Part shown: in pieces, positions 37,125-49,100 of the stretch
How positions within the stretch are numbered: the stretch's first letter is position 1
Layout: each line of letters starts with the position of its first letter
Origin: Hofstenia miamia
Lineage: Eukaryota; Xenacoelomorpha; Acoela; Hofsteniidae
Direction: 5' to 3'
Assembly (NCBI GenBank): GCA_900660155.1
Contig: CABFPE010000007.1
Span: 1,179,520-1,243,519, forward strand
DNA length: 64,000 bases
The notes under the pieces: model-generated
The model's input: the letters and a program-made list of their open reading frames with translations, nothing else
Databases searched by the model: none
What the model was told of the DNA's origin: nothing
Position numbers and translations under genes: made by a program

Positions 37125-38866
37125 CAGAGTTTTCAAATATTTGAACACTTACTATTTGAATTTGATTTGAACCACAATTTTATCAAATATTTGATTTGAA
37201 CTATTTGAAATATTTGAAATTTTACTATTTGATTTGATATTTGAACTTTATGAATTAAAGTATATAACAACATTTCAGTGAAATAAATGGAAGTTTTTCG
37301 ACAGAAATATATTCCGTGATAAGGTTGCAGGCTTCATCCGTGTTTGTAAAAAATTTTGCTGCAGCCGCCCCAAACTAAACAACCGCTCCGGATCAGTACT
37401 TCCTGGCACAAAATTGCGAAGCATGGACATTATATCAAAATTATCCACATCGAGAGTGTTTTCTTTTGTGTTAACGTCATTCATGAATTCATCCAAGGTT
37501 GGAATTTCAACGTCTGCATATCCAAGAGTTCTATGCGTTTCGTCAGCAATAACAATGAGAATATTTTCTTGGAATCTCATTTTGCAAAATTGTAGAACTG
37601 ACCTCTCTCGTACAGTAAGGCATCTACTACCGCATTCCCATTAACATGCTTTCGCATAACAGCCCGAATCGGTTCAGAAAAATGCTTGGCAGCACTTGCA
37701 AATCTCTTCAAATAATTTATCACTCCGATGGCTGTTTTCGCATCCGACTTCTTGTCTGCAATTTCAATGTGCAATCATGGAGTGGGTGTAGACTTGTAAC
37801 CAAATTCTCAAGGGCGTCCCACTTAAAATGGGCCAATGTCTCGTCGTCAATCATCAAATACACTTTTAAATCAAGAAACCTTTTCAACATAGCGTACAAT
37901 GAATTCCATCTCGTCTCACATTCCAAAACCAATTTTAAGGGCTCTTTTCCAGCTGCCATTTTTAATGATGATCGAACAATTTTTGCCACAACATCACGAA
38001 CAATTTCAATAACCTCAGCAAACTGACCTAGTTCAACTTCGTCACCAGTTAACTCATCTGTATGCACCTTTGTTATTTCATCGCATTGGTAAACAAATTT
38101 CTTTACCATCAAATTAATCACTTGTCATATAAGATGCACATAATATCAGTTTCTGACCTTTTGCGAATTAATGTCTTAATGTTTTCAACTTGTCGGTGGT
38201 ATTCGCTTTCTAAATAATCTGTTAGAGTGTCATAAGTAACCGACCAAATGATAATCATTTATAAAACGATTGAAGTGTAACAGAAGACACGACACGGTCC
38301 ATTGGAATATAGTCTTCATAGACCAATCGTGCGGCGTCTTCCAGTCCATTCAATTTCTCCCGTCGTTTGAAATGCAAGGTTTCTTGGGATTTAAACATTT
38401 GGCTATTGCTTTTTCTATCCTTACATCGTGTTAGCGTTGAGGTACCATGATTCGTTGCAGTTAATATTGTTTGACATTTTATGCATTTTCGTTTGTACGT
38501 TTTCCGACCGTTCTGCTATCCAACTAGAAAATGCTGATAAATTGTACTTCGCAAATCTTTTTGGACACGCCATTCAATTTTGATGGACGAAGTATTCATA
38601 TTACTCTAAAATTTATCATTTATATATAACTAGTTTAACAATATATCAAAGATATTAGGAACAAAATTAAAGAATTTTAGACATATTCAGAATGTAAAAT
38701 TTCTTGCTAAAATTAGTTAGAATTGGAAAACTCTTCAAGTATTTGAACTTCAAATATTTGAATATTTGAAATCCTGAAAAATTGCAATTATTTGATTTGA
38801 TATTTTAACGAGTCTTCAAATATTTGTTTCAAATATCAAATATTTGAAGTTTATTTGAGAACCCTG
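37125..38866 (-). mobile_element. hAT transposon with perfect 8-bp target duplication
   Basis: The ends are CAGAGTTTTCAAATA (from 37125) and, reversed, CAGGGTTCTCAAATA (to 38866): 13 of 15 bases alike. Both are flanked by TTAGTCAT (37117-37124 and 38867-38874), an exact 8-bp target duplication. The 1742-bp element carries a minus-strand hAT transposase with a BED finger. The subterminal regions consist of many TTTGAA/TTCAAA units (37135-37240 and 38735-38855), probably transposase-binding repeats. The exact duplication suggests a fairly recent insertion, although the transposase has frame breaks. Confidence 0.93.
37275..38599 (-). pseudogene. hAT transposase with BED zinc finger, broken
   Basis: Reading down from ATG at 38599: MNTSSIKIEWRVQKDL; a BED-type finger (CIKCQTILTATNHGTSTLTR); LEDAARLVYEDYIPMDRVV; then the RNase H-like core with the hallmark LVLECETRWNSLYAMLKRFL (frame 38121-37720); a middle frame with INYLKRFASAAKHFSEPIRAVM; and the C-terminal dimerisation region with TDPERLFSLGRLQ (37580-37275). 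At least three frame changes or stops separate these parts, so it is inactive. Confidence 0.88.
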
Positions 38867-38889
38867 TTAGTCATATTTCAAATGAAAAT

Positions 38890-39005
38890 TCGATATGTCA
38901 CTCTCCGTAAGCGAAGCTTTAATTTTTTACGCTCCGTAAATTAAATTCTATTTGTCGCTCTCAGTAAACATTTTATTAATTCTCGCCCTCCGTAATTTTT
39001 CAATT
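38890..39005 (+). repeat. Degenerate minisatellite
   Basis: Four imperfect repeats of a unit around CRCTCTCCGTAA plus an AT-rich spacer, period roughly 30-40 bases, directly after the hAT insertion site. Confidence 0.5.
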
Positions 39006-41128
39006 CCCCATTAGTTTCGAAGCTTTTTTAAAAAATCATTTAGCAGAGACGGCCCTTTTTAGCTTTGTATTGGATCTAGGTTCTTAATTCAGTATTCTAT
39101 AGTATTTCCTTCATAAGACAGTTCATTTTGCCTGGAGTATATTTGATATTGGAGAGTAGGCAATACTGTACCCAATTACAATTCAAAGACAAAATATTGT
39201 ATTTTGGAACCTATTTGCATTTTCTGCGAAAGTATAGTGCTGCAATTGCTCTATTAAATTTAATATCATTTTTAATCTAGAGGCTATGTATAATATTAAG
39301 TAATGCGTTTTAATATCTAATTTAAGGTTTGGGCATGCTTTAGTAGTTAATTTATTAAGTCATTTGTTCGTGAATAAGCTTTTTAACAGAATTTTAACGG
39401 ATTTTATGTTTGGGAAAATAGTCATACAAAAGAGCTTTTTTATTTTCGAAGAGTTTTGTTGAGTTCATAATTTATAGTGTCGCTTTGCGTGTGTAATTGT
39501 AGAAAAATATTTAAAGTACATAATTAAATTTTAATGAATATTCACATCGTTTTTTGTTATAAATTTTTGAATTTTAGCAGCTATTGTTGTTACGATAATT
39601 GTATTGATAACATGATGTTTAGCAAATCTATTTAGATTTGTATAACAATTCCCATATTTTCAGAGCTAGAAATATATTTCTATTGATGATAAGAATGAAG
39701 GATGTATTTATATACACGTGCAACTCTGCAAGGTGTTTGTAGTTGCAAAAAAAATATCCAGTGGCTGACAATGATTTTTACTAAATATATAAGGATTCAA
39801 CATCTCTTGTATATTTTGTCAATTGCTTTCTGAAATTTTACAGATAATTAACACAATCTCCCTCTTGAAGAAAGTTAGGGGAGAAAGTGTAGCTATTACT
39901 AATACGCTGCAAAGTTTGCATTTACTTAGGTTGCGGACTGCTTAACTATTCCAAACCAATAATCAAAGTGACAAGAAACTTGCAAATTATACACATTGAA
40001 ATAATCTTAATTTTTGTGCAAATGTAGTGTTCATTAAATGAGTATAAAATCTTTACTATGCCCAGCGTCTGTACACATTGCTGGTTTTTTGCATTCTATT
40101 ACATTGTATTTATATTTTGATCCAAGCACACTGTCTTTCTGACTGCTTTTAACAAAGTTTATTCTAGGCGTTTCTTATATAATATGTGAAAATTATGTCG
40201 TTTTTTTACTAAATTTACTATTTAAGACCTAGCGCACTTCAGCTATCATTTTATGTACGTCAATAGTACAAACAAGGAGTTAAACATTATTTTCTCTGTA
40301 AAGCAAATTACTCAGTGAATAACAATATTCCTAATTTCGTGAAATTCGTTTACTAGAGCATTTGGTAAAGTACCTAAATCACATACAAATATAAACTGCA
40401 ACAAGTTATTTAAAATTTCTGCAACTCATTTTCTTCACAGCCGGCATACTGTCGCAAAGACAGTTAACGCAACTGAGGCACTTTGCATGTTTTCTTGGTC
40501 TTCTTTTACGCAATTAATGTAAAATGTTATGGTTTTTCTGTTAGCGATACGTAGGAAGGCATTCAGCCCTATTATATCATGGGGCTCTTCAAAAACCTGG
40601 GTTTTTGAAAAATTTTTATAAAATCTTATAACTAAAACTATGTTCAACATCCTAAGAACATGACTGAATAGAGGGTGGTCTCCATTTACGTTTTAAAGTC
40701 CGACAGAGTCTTGAACCCTGAGATTTAAAATGTCTCTTACTGACATTATTCCGTTTGATTATTTGAATGAATTTGAAAAAATACGAAATTTTTATCTATG
40801 AACAGTTAATATTTTCAAGTAATATTGGCACAACAGTACCAAATATTCTCCATTACATTGAAGTGTACTCAACAGTATATGAATCAATAAGCTAAGATTC
40901 CCAAATGTCTTCATTGGCTTCTATAACATTGTTCGAATTTCTTTAATGAAAAACAATTATAGTAGTTTGGTTGATCCACTCAATGTTTAATATTAAATGA
41001 TTAGAAAGTTTTTCTTAACAATGTTCTAAATAATTACTAAATCTTATATTTGTTTTTGTTTTCACTTCTAAGTTTATGTACAGATGTACGTTCGACCATA
41101 TTTAATTTAATAGATTTATAGGTATATA
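39006..41128. other. No firm gene; one unidentified frame
   Basis: AT-rich. The minus-strand frame 40650-40435 (71 codons, with EEPHDIIGLNAFLRIANRKT) has a protein-like composition but matches nothing I recognise. It could be a repeat relic or a stray exon. Confidence 0.4.
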
Positions 41129-41589
41129 CATGGTGATTCATAATGACGGTATCAAAAATCAAACCCTTAAAAAAGAAACCTTAGAGGTTTTCTTGTTATT
41201 TTTTGAAAACGATGTTCCTCAAGTGGTGACCCCCTGATTGAATAATGTCATGATTCCTTTTCTTCATACTATCGACTACTTTAGTCACTTCTGAACTTAT
41301 AGATCTTATTTCAGTTACGATGATGTCCTTTAGCTCGTAAACTGTTTGGGGATTATCACGGCTATTCACTTTTATTAAGTCGTGAGAGGAAAGATTAAAT
41401 GACCTTACGGGCCATTGAACTTCATTAGTACCTGTATCCATTGTTTTTTATTTTTTTCTTCATTTTTCAAACTTATAACGTTAGCCTTAGCATGAATTTC
41501 AGGATTTATATGCCGCATAGTGTTTTAAAATCGGTTGAATAGATGTTTAGTAATTTATTTTTTTGTTTTCGTCATTATGAATCACCCTG
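41129..41589 (-). mobile_element. Internally deleted mariner element, 461 bp, with both TIRs
   Basis: The ends are CATGGTGATTCATAATGACG (41129 on) and its reverse complement CGTCATTATGAATCACCCTG (to 41589): 19 of 20 bases alike. They are flanked by TA (41127-41128 and 41590-41591). TA target sites and CAGGGTGATTCA-type ends mark the mariner/Tc1 superfamily. Inside lies only the C-terminal end of a transposase on the minus strand. The element ends 110 bp before the SPT20 start codon. Confidence 0.92.
41196..41441 (-). pseudogene. mariner transposase C-terminal fragment
   Basis: The 81-codon frame reads WPVRSFNLSSHDL (compare WPPRSPDLTPxDF), NPQTVYELKD and SGGHHLRNIVFKK (compare NGGHLxDIIFKK). 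That is the last third of an IS630/mariner transposase, with the last catalytic position near SSHDL. The rest of the gene is absent. Confidence 0.85.
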
Positions 41590-41699
41590 TATTTGTATCA
41601 TAAATGTTTTCAATTTGCATGAATCTATTATTTTAGGCTTTGTGATGATTGTGTAATCTATGTTGGAATTCTGATTTACGTTCAGTATATGGGTGAACT

Positions 41700-43655
41700 A
41701 TGTGCAGGATCATGAACTTTTCAGACAGCTATGCTCCTGAATCTCATGTCAATTCGTCTCGAAAACAGTACACAATATTTAAACGTTTTGAACAAGTAGA
41801 AAATCAATTATTAGATCAATTGGTATCGTATATTTCTTCATTGCCTAATGATGAGGACGAAAGTCCTCCAGCTTGTAAGTGGAGAGAAGTTGATTCCTCG
41901 TATGTTTTACAGCAACTTGTTTTGGAGGATAATTTAAATTTTCTTGTTTTAACGAAAAATCCTGATTCATATTCTGTATGCGTCTCCACGTCCTCGGGGC
42001 AGCATAGTGAATCTATTGAATTTACATATGAAGACAATGAATTCTTGTTGGCTGTTGAATCTGGAGAGCTACCCACTTTTTTAATCGATCTTATCGAAGA
42101 CAACAACCTTAATCTTCTATACGAAAATTGTTTAATTGTTCAATTTGTTTATAGCTGTAAAAATTCGAGTTGTTTCACATTATTAAAACCTGTGCAAACA
42201 AAATATTTCCGTGATCTACAATTTAATAAAACTTTAAGCGATTCTGAGCGGTTGCAGCAAGAGAGCGAGATGGTAATGTCACATTCTGATCCGTTGTGCC
42301 TCACTCCAAACCCCAACATTGCCGAAGTTTATTCTAGTCACCATTTTAAACGTTTGCATTTGAATGATAGAAAAATCAGGAAACATCTCTTTAAGAAATC
42401 AAAGCTTTCAAAATCTAATAATAGAGATCATATGAGCTTTCCATTACTTGATTTTATTCAAACCCATCCTACAAAGCCACATGCTTTGAGAAGTAAAAGC
42501 ACAGAAATTGCTAAACGAAGAGGTGTTGCCAATTCATCTATGCCTGAATATATCCCTGCTTCTTCATTAGCCAAAATGTTGCCTCAGCCTAGTTTGCACA
42601 TTGATCATTCGCTTGTTACATTTAAGGAAATTTCAATGGAAACTGAACAATCAACTAATCAAATATATATGGCTAAGATGACAATATCTCAGCGAAGGGT
42701 TGATGGGTTTTTCTTTGGATCACTTTTTGTTGATAGGAATTTTAAACCTGAAAATTATCAGAATGTTTCAACTAAATCATGTTTGTTTCCACTTGGTAGC
42801 TACGAAGCTTCTGAGCGTTATATTCAACAGTTTCGTGATCTTTTTACAGAGGAAGGTCTCAAGTTAGTAAAGATCACAACTAAGTTCGCTGGCCAACCAC
42901 CCACTGTAGAATGGTCCAGGTCTATATTGAATAAGGATAGGTCTTCCAATTCGAATAAGAAGCCTTCTATCATTTCGACTTCTTCCTATCCTAATATTAT
43001 TTCGCCATCTAATCATGTAGTGTCTCCTCAATTCCCAAATGAAGTTGTTGGCTCTTCATTTGTTTCGAATCAAATTAAAACCAATAATGTAACAAATCAG
43101 CAGTCAGTCAGCTCTTTTAAACGGACTATTATTAAGCAAATAACTTCTGAATCCTCAAATGCCTTGAAATCGGAATCCTCACATCTACAATCCGATCAGT
43201 GTACAAATTCCAACTCGTTAATATTCCAGCGTGGAACCTCTAATGCTAATCTCAAATCTTTTATTCACCATCGTCCTATGTGTCCGACTTCTAGTATAGG
43301 TTATGATGTGAGGCAAAAAACCGTTCAGACTACTGTGGTATCCAGTAGGCCTACAAACGTCTCATTAATAATCGCTCCCAATAAAGTTGCCCCACCTCCA
43401 AACACAATGGTGTTCGCTCCACAATCCCGTCCAATGGTTTTTAGCAGTCGAACATCCACTGCGCAACCACGTGTAATTAATCAATTTCTACAAATGCGTG
43501 CGCGTGTGCCTTTGTCAACTGCTAGTACGCAGGTTGCCAAACAATTGCGACTTCCTGGTTCACAATATCATCAGAATATACGTTCACATACTTTGCCCTC
43601 CAATTATCTTCATATTCCTTCTTCCCCACACACTAGCTCGAATCACAATTTGTGA
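41700..43655 (+). CDS. SUPT20H: SPT20-like SAGA complex subunit, single exon
   Basis: SPT20 (p38IP in mammals) is a structural subunit of the SAGA transcription coactivator complex in the nucleus. The 651-codon frame carries the Spt20 domain in its N-terminal third: SSRKQYTIFKRF (human SSGRKSVFQKL), LNFLVLTKNPDSYSV, a GELPTFLIDLIEDNNLNLLYENCLI block (human AEELPPxLxDLLE...IFHCGCVI) and SDPLCLTPNPNIAEVYSS (human AEPLCLDP). A second conserved part near residues 320-395 has KMTISQRRVDGFFFGSL and SYEASERYIQQFRDLF. The C-terminal 250 residues are Ser/Thr/Asn/Pro-rich low complexity, as in relatives. ATG at 41700 is the first in frame; ATG at 41712 is equally plausible, because TGTGCAG just before it could be a splice acceptor. 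Vertebrate SUPT20H has many introns, so the uninterrupted frame is unusual. A paralogue or retrocopy cannot be excluded, but the frame is intact. Confidence 0.9.
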   Translation: MCRIMNFSDSYAPESHVNSSRKQYTIFKRFEQVENQLLDQLVSYISSLPNDEDESPPACKWREVDSSYVLQQLVLEDNLNFLVLTKNPDSYSVCVSTSSGQHSESIEFTYEDNEFLLAVESGELPTFLIDLIEDNNLNLLYENCLIVQFVYSCKNSSCFTLLKPVQTKYFRDLQFNKTLSDSERLQQESEMVMSHSDPLCLTPNPNIAEVYSSHHFKRLHLNDRKIRKHLFKKSKLSKSNNRDHMSFPLLDFIQTHPTKPHALRSKSTEIAKRRGVANSSMPEYIPASSLAKMLPQPSLHIDHSLVTFKEISMETEQSTNQIYMAKMTISQRRVDGFFFGSLFVDRNFKPENYQNVSTKSCLFPLGSYEASERYIQQFRDLFTEEGLKLVKITTKFAGQPPTVEWSRSILNKDRSSNSNKKPSIISTSSYPNIISPSNHVVSPQFPNEVVGSSFVSNQIKTNNVTNQQSVSSFKRTIIKQITSESSNALKSESSHLQSDQCTNSNSLIFQRGTSNANLKSFIHHRPMCPTSSIGYDVRQKTVQTTVVSSRPTNVSLIIAPNKVAPPPNTMVFAPQSRPMVFSSRTSTAQPRVINQFLQMRARVPLSTASTQVAKQLRLPGSQYHQNIRSHTLPSNYLHIPSSPHTSSNHNL

Positions 43656-43873
43656 TTTATCTTAATGTATGTATCTTTGTGTTACTTAAATATTTTTAGA
43701 ATTTTGTACACGTAAATGATATTTTGAAAATATTTTGAAAATTTTTTAATACACATGTGACGGATCACTGTATTTGGTTCGTAAACTCTGAAATACCCTC
43801 GTACGGGCAGTTACCAGCAGTTATTCAATATAAATGTCTATAGTAAATCAAGGCATTTTAATAAAGTGATGTC

Positions 43874-43879
43874 AATAAA
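43874..43879 (+). terminator. SUPT20H: SPT20 polyadenylation signal
   Basis: AATAAA about 220 bases after the stop codon; a second AATAAA lies at 43860-43865. A 3'UTR of roughly 240 bases is implied. Confidence 0.6.
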
Positions 43880-44918
43880 AATGTGGTTTTTTCCCAGGAT
43901 TTATTATCTAAGCTATAAAATAATTCCAACATTTGAAATAATGTGTTCTTTGTATGATAATTAACTAAGTAAGTAACAATTCATTTTTCAAAGATTAACT
44001 GCTCATACAAGGGTTATGGACTTGCAATGTTCGATGAAAGTCGAATTTTGTAAGATGTTAGTTTTCACATTAACAATTGATGTATCACATTTATAAAAGA
44101 TTTCTATTTTTATATTTCATTGTAACGATTTTTTATTATTTTGAAAATCTTTTTTCAGCTTTGCTTAATAGACTCCATGTATTTCTAAGGTATTAAATTG
44201 TTCTTTCAATGTTTAACTAATTTTTGTTAATAAGGAAAAAACAAATGTTATATGCTCAATTTATTGTATTTTTGCATAGTTAAGGCCATATCATAGATGT
44301 GAACCATACGCACTAAAGGTTCTAGCAACTTGTGCTTATATGAAATTAGTACTGTGCGCAAAAACTTGGCTTGATTTTCATGCAATAGAATCTCATCTGA
44401 TGTTGAAAATGCTTCCAAAATTTTGCATGTCTCAGTTTACATACAAAGAGCTATTAACAGTTACTTTAGAATTCCTCAATTTAAACAGCAGCTTTCATTA
44501 GGGATCCCTAGTTCAGCTATTTAATTCTGATTTTCGTTATAGGAAAATTATTGGCCTTGCCTACAGCTGGAAGCCATCTTCAATTAAAATGGCAAAAATC
44601 ATACTATTTAGAGCTCGTAATCTATATAAAATCACGTTAAGAAATGCATGCAATGACTTTTAGATTAAAATACAAAAATGTAGGTTCTCTACAAAAAATT
44701 TAAATTACAAATAAACGGCTATATTAAGTAACTTCAAAATGTAATGAAGTCTGTTCAGTGTAAAGACTGTTACAATGGAAAATATTTAATGGGCACCTCC
44801 ATATATGATATATTTAATAATCTTAATAAAAGCATACAAATAAATATATTTGAGCGTACGAAGCCATTGTCAGTATTTTACAAATAATTCCCTCTACCAT
44901 CTATTGTTCTTGGATATA
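43880..44918. other. No gene seen
   Basis: AT-rich spacer between the SPT20 3' end and the pogo-like MITE. Confidence 0.5.
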
Positions 44919-45031
44919 CAGTCAAATCTCGCTACTATGCCACTTTTCCTCGTTCCGGTGATAAGAAACCTGTTGTTACTATGTCACTTTCGATCGGTTC
45001 TCACGGGTTGTATAGCAGTGAGATTTGACTG
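44919..45031. mobile_element. pogo/Tigger-like MITE, 113 bp
   Basis: The left end CAGTCAAATCTCGCTACTAT and the reversed right end CAGTCAAATCTCACTGCTAT agree at 18 of 20 bases. They are flanked by TA on both sides (44917-44918 and 45032-45033). CAGT-initial ends with TA duplication fit the pogo group of Tc1/mariner. The interior is non-coding. Confidence 0.88.
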
Positions 45032-45269
45032 TATCTGATTCTGTTTGGAAAGACGTTAGAAGGCAATATTAACTTGGACCTGGCTTCAATTTCATATTTC
45101 CAAAGATGTGGTCATACTGCATGTTTTGACTTGCTTCGCAAATTTCGCCCAGACCTTGCATTGTTATTCATAGAAGAAACTGAAATATAGTAATAAATGA
45201 ATACGTCGCGTTCAGTCGGTCCCTCCGAGCGCGCTTTAGTTCGTTCTCTCGGTAGTGAGGATTTCATAA

Positions 45270-46192
45270 TGGGAGAACGGAGCCGCATTACATCTGCAAA
45301 GTTACTCGCACCATTCAGCAATCTTTCCAAAGAGGATTTACTTACCATTCATTTGCTGCTTTACGAAGTACAGGAAGGTACTGCTATACAGTTGAATCAA
45401 GAAATTTAAGTAAACCCTACAGTATCAATCAGTGAACAGCAGACAGTGGATTGTGAATCACATTTGAAGACCCCCACACTCAAAGAACGACAGCCAAAAA
45501 GTCAGAAGTAATGCCGAAATTTTATTCATTGGTACTTCGATGTTCAAATACTTACGAGCTCCTGGTCTGATCAGAAAACGAACAGTTGCTGTACATACCG
45601 AGGTGCCACCATTGATGTAATTACCGATTTAGTCAAGAAGTACCAATGCATTGCCAACGTAAAGGACATAGTCATTACAGTCGGAAGGAATGATGTTATG
45701 AAGAATAGAACTGAGTATACTTCAATGTTTAAAGATCTAGTTAATGCTGTCCGTGCTTCTTTTCCGTCTGCTAAGCTCTACTTAGGAGAAGTGGCACCAT
45801 TCCCGCATTGCAATCGATTAACCAAGAAGGCCATGGAACTAAATCTTATTCATCAACATTCGAAAAACTTGGAGTATGAAATTTTTCACAGTTATAATTC
45901 TTTTTATTTGGGTGAACAGATTATTGAAAAATATTTCGCAAAAGATGGGGTACATTTATCTAACGCAGGCTACGGAAATCTTGCCCGGTGTATCAAAGCC
46001 ACTTTTGATCAATCACCGCGACCGCAAACCAATCAAAGAAATCACAGTATAATGCTCAACAACGCCCCTTCACGTTGCCGATTATCACGACGGGTTTCCA
46101 CCGCAATAATTACAGAAGTTACCGCAAAGCCGCCGCAATTAATTACAGCAGAAATATCAAAACTAAAAAACTTTATATTTAAATATGTGTAA
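45270..46192 (+). pseudogene. LINE ORF1 with SGNH/GDSL esterase domain
   Basis: Starts MGERSRITSAKLLAPF with a leucine-rich helical segment, then an esterase domain: EILFIGTSMFKYL (block I, nucleophile Ser in GTS), DIVITVGRND (block III, GxND) and AKDGVHLSNAGYGNLA (block V, catalytic Asp/His pair). A basic tail follows. Frame changes occur after the first 48 codons and near 45598; the last 164 codons (45698-46192) are open. ORF1 proteins of this type are thought to aid RNA binding and particle assembly in CR1-type LINEs. Confidence 0.85.
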
Positions 46193-49100
46193 TTTTACGA
46201 CTCTCAGGCTACGGATATACCTATATATATGCATATGTAATTACTGCTGTCTAAAATTTGAAAATACCTCGAGTATACAAACTTTCCTCTTTCTCCTTTT
46301 AGTTACTCAAGGAATCGAATGTAACCCAGGCCCTGATTATAATTATGAAGAATTTATCGTAAAACTTAATAATAATACTAAAAGCATAAATTATGTACAT
46401 GTAAACTTTCAGAATTTAGCCAATAAGCATTATCAGTTTATTTAATTTATGCAAGAATCCAAGCATGAAACAATAATATGCATAACAGAATCTTGGCTAA
46501 CAGCCAATGATTCCAACAACATGTAGACATTTAATGATAAAATATACAGACTTTTTCGCAAAGAGCACCTAATAATTTATTATGCAAAACTAAAGGCGGC
46601 GGTGTTCTTTTTCTTATTCCAAAAATTTACCGACCTAAATTAAGGAATGACTTTTCATCAATTGATTCAAAATTTGAAAGCTTATGGATCGAAATAAACA
46701 ATCCAAGTAAAGATTCTACTTTAAAAAAACAATTAATTAATGTGTCTTACTGCCCCTCAAAAAACTACCTCAATGAATTTTTTAATCAAATCGAGGCCGA
46801 GTTATCTTCTGCGTTTTCTGAAAACAAAGATGTCATATTAATGGGCGATTGGAATTTAAATTNATCGCGAAAAAGAAAAACTAGATCTTTTATTAAACAC
46901 TTTTAATTTATTTTCGTCGAACACAGTCCTACCTACAAGAAATGTATCCACTTCTAGCACGCTTATTGATATCATACCATTACTACAGATAATAAAGATA
47001 ACTATATTTTTTATTGTGGAGAATTCCCATTTTCTGATCATTGCATTATTGCAATACAAGTGCCTAAGGATACTATTAGAATAATTAAAGAATGGATTTT
47101 TATCCGTGACCATTCTAGAGAAAATATTTATAAACTTAAATCTGAGCTAAGCGCACAAGATTGGAATGATGTATATTCAGCCTCTGAGCCAAATAGTATG
47201 CTAAAAAAATTTCTAATTAAGCTTGAATGTTTTTATGATATCTTTTGCCCCCAAAGAATAATTCTATCTAATTCTTCTTTGAAAAAATCTAATGATGGTA
47301 AACCTTGGATTGATTCTAAGTGTAAGCAATGCATAACAAATAAAAATCAAGCCCATAAAGAGTACCTACTACTAAAAACCAGCGAAAGTTTGTAATGTAA
47401 CTATTCGAAAAGCGCAAAATATTTATTCTAAAAATATTTTCAAAGGATTAAATCAAAGAAACAAGTGGAGGTTTATCAATAAATTGGCCAATTGTCAGAA
47501 AAAATGTATGGGCGACATTGATGCAATTAAGGACTATGATGGAAACCTGCAAGATGCCCCCATAAAAATCGCTAATATCTTAAACGAAACTTTTATCAAC
47601 TTGGGAAATTATGCAGGCGAACATATTGAATTTAATTCTCCACAGAAAAATAGTATTCCAATTTTTAAATTCAGATATACTACTACTTATGAGATGATTA
47701 AAGCAATAACAAAACTCAAATCGAATAAATCAAATGGCCCCAGCAAAAGTACCTACCTGGATTTTGAAAGAAATTGCGTTAATTATTAGTAAACCGCTAA
47801 ATTTTACTTTCAATGAGTGCATCAAAAAAATTTTCCCTGATGTAAAAAAAGCTCATGTAACAGCGGTTTTTAAAAAACATGATGAAAATATTGCCTCCAA
47901 TCTCGGTAGCTTCCCCACTTAGTAAAATATTTGAGAGACTTTTATCGGATCAAATTTACGATCACATGCAAAATATAATCTAATGTCTGATGCACAATTT
48001 GGATTTCGAAAACATTTTTTTCTACTGATGTTCTTATCCAAGCAACTGAACGCTGGAGGAATTTCCTAGATAAAAATAACTATGTCGCAATTGCTTGCTT
48101 AGATATTTCTAAAGCTTTTAACTCAATCAATCATAAAATGTTATACGAAAAACTAAAACATATATGTATGGATAATGATAGTGCGCTTTATAACAAATTA
48201 TCTTACAAATAGAATTCAACGGGTAAAAGCCAATAAAGTATTTTCGAATTGGCTTTCTATCAAAAATGGTATACCACCAGGGAACTATTCTAGGCCCACT
48301 ACTATTTAATATTTATATAAATGATATGAAATATCATACTAAGAACAATCTCATGCAATATGCAGATGATACCTGTGTATTTTATGCAGACAAATCTGGT
48401 GATAAGGCAATAAATGAAATTGAGTTAACCTGTCGATCATTATGCAATTACTTTTCAGTGCATAAATTACGAATTAATGCCGAAAAACTGAATTTTGTTT
48501 ACTTAAGCCTCATGATTTTGAAAAAAGTCGTCCTAAAAAAATTTTAATAGTAAAAAATACCAAATTTCCCGAAGTTAGTTCTTTTAAATATTTAGGGGTT
48601 ACTTTTGACTCAAATTTATTATTTAATGAACATGTTAAATCATTACAAAAGAAAATTGCTATTGGTATAAAAACAATAGGCCACGTTCTAAGGCAACTTC
48701 CAGAAAATGCAATTGTACAACTTCTCCATTCATTAGTAATTAGCCACTTTAATTATAGTAGTATTTTATTTTCAAACCTACGCGAAGAACTAATTGAAAA
48801 GCTCGAAACTCAATATAAAAGGGCCATTAATGTTTGTAAACGAAATTCTAGTGCTTTGAAAAAATATATTTATAAATCAATCCCAAGCCCTAAGCAGTTA
48901 ATTCAAATAAACACCGCCACTAAATTTTATAAAATTGTAAAATTGCTTCCACTCTATAATTGCATAAAAATCCCAGAATTTCCGAACAAGATCAATGAAA
49001 GAACAAAAAGATTTACTGTAAACAAGTATAAATCTAAAATATAGCGAAATTCTTTTATAAATAATGCAATAAGGGGAATAAATTTCCCCAAGAGATCAAA

